Shown piece after piece: positions 61,651 through 64,000 of a stretch of DNA of 64,000 nucleotides. The position numbers were made by a program, and so were the translations under genes. Within the stretch, counting starts at the first letter, position 1. Every line of letters starts with the position of its first letter. The stretch lies in contig NC_065922.1 in the NCBI RefSeq assembly GCF_024586455.1, positions 620,001 through 684,000 on the forward strand, written 5' to 3'. The stretch comes from Bactrocera neohumeralis. Its lineage: Eukaryota > Arthropoda > Insecta > Diptera > Tephritidae. The notes under the pieces were generated by a model. It was given only the letters and a program-made list of their open reading frames with translations. It did no database searches and had not been told where the DNA came from.

Positions 61651-64000
61651 TTGTACTCAAATTGAAATGATCTCGTTTAGATTATTTCGAATTCATGATG
61701 GTCCCGGCTGACTGAATGCACCCACCGCCCGCGTAACGACAGGGGAAAAGCGTGAAGAAACAAAAACTTGTTTAAGGATATCAAATAAGCGTGAACACCA
61801 ACCGCCTCTGGCGTGTGATTGCAATTTAAATGCCTCGCTGATTATTGGCTACACTATGGTCAACTAAGCACTAATTCGAAATGAACTATTATTCTATTTA
61901 TTTATTTGCCTGTACTTATGCAGAATTGTTGTATCTTCTGCTCTCATTTGTCATCAGCAAACCATTTGTTTTGTGAGAGAACTCTGAAACGATTGGGGCG
62001 CTGTTGAGTGAAGGGAAATGTGGGTCTTCTTCATAACCTCTTAGCAGCTTAGCTTTGGATATATTTTAGCCGACAATTAGTCAGATCCTCGACTCTACCG
62101 TTACTCTAGTCTGACATCCGATGAACATCTTTTTCACAAATAGTCGGTTTGTAAACCAAGTGTCATTAAAATCCGTCAAACCAGCGAGCAATTCAAAGGC
62201 CTCTACTCTTGACCCAGCTGAACTGAGTTCGACCAGCTGCTGCGGTGCCACTTGTACTGATTCATAGCTTCGAATTTATTAATGCTACCACACAGACTGA
62301 TCCATCGTTCTTAATGCTCGGGCTCACGTGTGTGTGCTCGCACCAAGCAAAGGCATATGTGGAGTTATGTACGTGGCTTTGTGGGCTTATTTGTGCTTCA
62401 CGTGCATAACTGAATGAAGCATGGAAAAGTCGGCATTCCAAGTGGACATATTTGCATATCATCCACGCTTCCCCTCCGCCCGTTAAGAGCCATAAGTCAT
62501 TTTATAACAAAATTGTATGCCAACAGCGGGTCTGCTAGGTGGACGTCTAGCACCAGTACCCTTATTAGCTTCCCACGTTCATACTTATTTATATACTGCA
62601 GTGTGCACATAAGTGCGACGGCCGGTGGACTTGTTTGTCAGAGCGTGCGCTAGTGATTTATTAGCAACAAAAAAAGATTTAAGCAATTTAAATTAAGTTG
62701 TTCGACCATAAAGCGAGTCTACTATATACCGGCGTTTTGATGTGGTCACATGCCACAAGGCTACTCGGACACAAGGTAATAGACCAAGCTCAGGCTGGCG
62801 GTAGCCTGCCGCCTAAATGAGCGGCTAAGCTGACAAAACTTTGCATGGAAGGAAGGAGCGATGCGGTCAACTGAAGTTGACGACCACTTGCTCGGCACTG
62901 ACCAGCTCGTTTTGATGGCAAGTGCATGAGTAACCCAAATGGGAGAGGTATATTGCCACCGGCTTATCCTTGTTGCCATGCTATAGCAGTGCACTGGGTT
63001 CGACTGCAAGAGCGCAGAGTTTTCTGCACCATTTTCATATAAAAGTTCGACCTTTGATGTGGTTCCGAGTTTCAAAAGAGATTGGACTTAATTTGTGTGT
63101 TTACTTGCACATTCACAGTTATGAGCTATGTGGATATGCAACATATGGTTGTCAATTGTGGAAGTTGCCATTCCCTGCAGAAGCGGGCTTTGCTCGAGCA
63201 TCCATTTCGGTCTTCTGTTGTCTAAGCAATTATGTGAACCTGCTTCATGGCGGAAAATGTGTTGCAAAATCGCCACTGAGGTTTCCGTCGAAAATCGGCC
63301 ACTGAAATCTAAAACAGTGCAGATCTGTTCGAAAGTCCTTTGTGGCAAATGCTCGGCAATTGTAATAAATAAATTCGCTATTTTATACCAACAAGAACAA
63401 CAAATAAGTGCGCTTTTCGGCGCTGCTTCCCCCAATGCGCGCAAATAAATAAATGCAAAGCCCGCGACATGTAGTAAGTTCCATTGAACTGTAATCGTGT
63501 GGCCGCGTAGCCGTAGGCGCACATCCGTTTAATGTTGCCGATAATATGGCGCGCAAGAGAAACAAATGTGGCAGCGATAACCGGGCAGTGCGACACTAGC
63601 GGCGCAAATGCAACAATGGCGACGTGAAAAGCGTAAATAAAAACAACAATGAACAATGAAAATGGCGCTGGGCCAGCTGCCGCCCCCCGCCCCCCGCCGC
63701 CGGACGTGCGTCTCGTGGGCCACCGTTGGCACAGCGCTGCGGCGGTGCTGGGCAGCGAGCGCCGGGGCCACGGGAGCCTATTGATTTATGTTTTTTAATT
63801 TAAAATTTCCGCTTTACTTAACTCTCGCCATAATGGCCATTTTTACTACGTACAGTACATACGCACACATGCTGCGGCGTGTTGCAAGTTGCATGCAAAA
63901 AAGCATACGCAACATATTACGAGTGCATAAATGTATTTTGCGTCAATAAAAAGCGAGCCATTTCCGAGTGCCCAAAGCAACTGCTGTCATTTGTGTTTTT
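61651..64000. other. Intronic or intergenic sequence, no gene seen
   Basis: No recognised domain. It includes a strikingly C/G-rich patch at about 63661-63775 with tandem CCCCCCG. A 144-codon minus frame (63088-63522) overlaps a + frame of 106 codons and has no motif. Confidence 0.5.
63681..63703. repeat. CCCCCCG tandem, G-quadruplex-prone GC patch
   Basis: Two runs of six C separated by one G, followed by CCGCC units. The minus strand is therefore G-rich. It is unusual in this AT-rich window. Confidence 0.75.

Noticed and set aside
62995..63005. GGTTCGACTGC, resembling a tRNA B box
   Set aside because: The sequence departs from the B-box consensus after GGTTCGA and no tRNA fold is visible upstream.
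1..64000. CRISPR arrays, bacterial operons, phage or viral genes
   Set aside because: No spaced identical repeats, no dense same-strand ORFs with ribosome binding sites, and no viral proteins; all features fit an insect chromosome.

Overview
The window is non-coding-rich DNA from a higher fly, most likely a tephritid fruit fly (Bactrocera/Zeugodacus-like). Support for a dipteran: an AATAAA-tailed Jockey-clade LINE, an RTE-clade LINE family that I recognise from memory as widespread in tephritid sequences, a (GTCY)n-bearing non-autonomous element of dipteran mini-me/DINE type, a fly Kozak context, dense CA/CAA microsatellites, and very low gene density. The species assignment is inference. There are no bacterial genes, operons, CRISPR arrays or rRNA genes, and I recognise no tRNA.

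Layout. Positions 1-6949 look intergenic; a 5'-truncated RTE fragment lies at about 3574-4258. A promoter/5' leader with at least four short upstream ORFs runs from about 6950 to 7672. It leads to the one coding exon I can defend, 7673-7818 on the + strand. That exon encodes a 48-codon proline-rich N-terminus and ends at a strong splice donor, CAG|GTAAAT. I do not recognise the protein. No further exon is convincing, so the rest of the window is best read as the very long first intron of this gene, or as alternative-promoter territory. Embedded in it are a dead Jockey-like LINE (about 21687-24165, minus), a (CA)n tract beside a near-ideal recursive splice site (junction 32859|32860), a 5'-UTR-like island with TATA box and donor (about 42020-42937), a 1.08-kb helentron-type non-autonomous element (45449-46529), and a nearly full-length but broken RTE LINE (about 58771-61650, minus).

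The most interesting signal is the recursive splice (ratchet) site about 25 kb into the intron. A 20/22 pyrimidine tract and CAG abut GTGAGT directly, and a second identical GTGAGT lies 39 nt downstream. That is the arrangement expected for recursive splicing with exon definition. Retaining the 39-nt segment would create an immediate stop in the reading frame set by the 7673 exon. This would fit stepwise removal of a giant intron in a neuronal or developmental type of gene.

The other long open frames in the window are about what chance gives in 64 kb of two-stranded sequence. A few with protein-like composition are flagged at low confidence.
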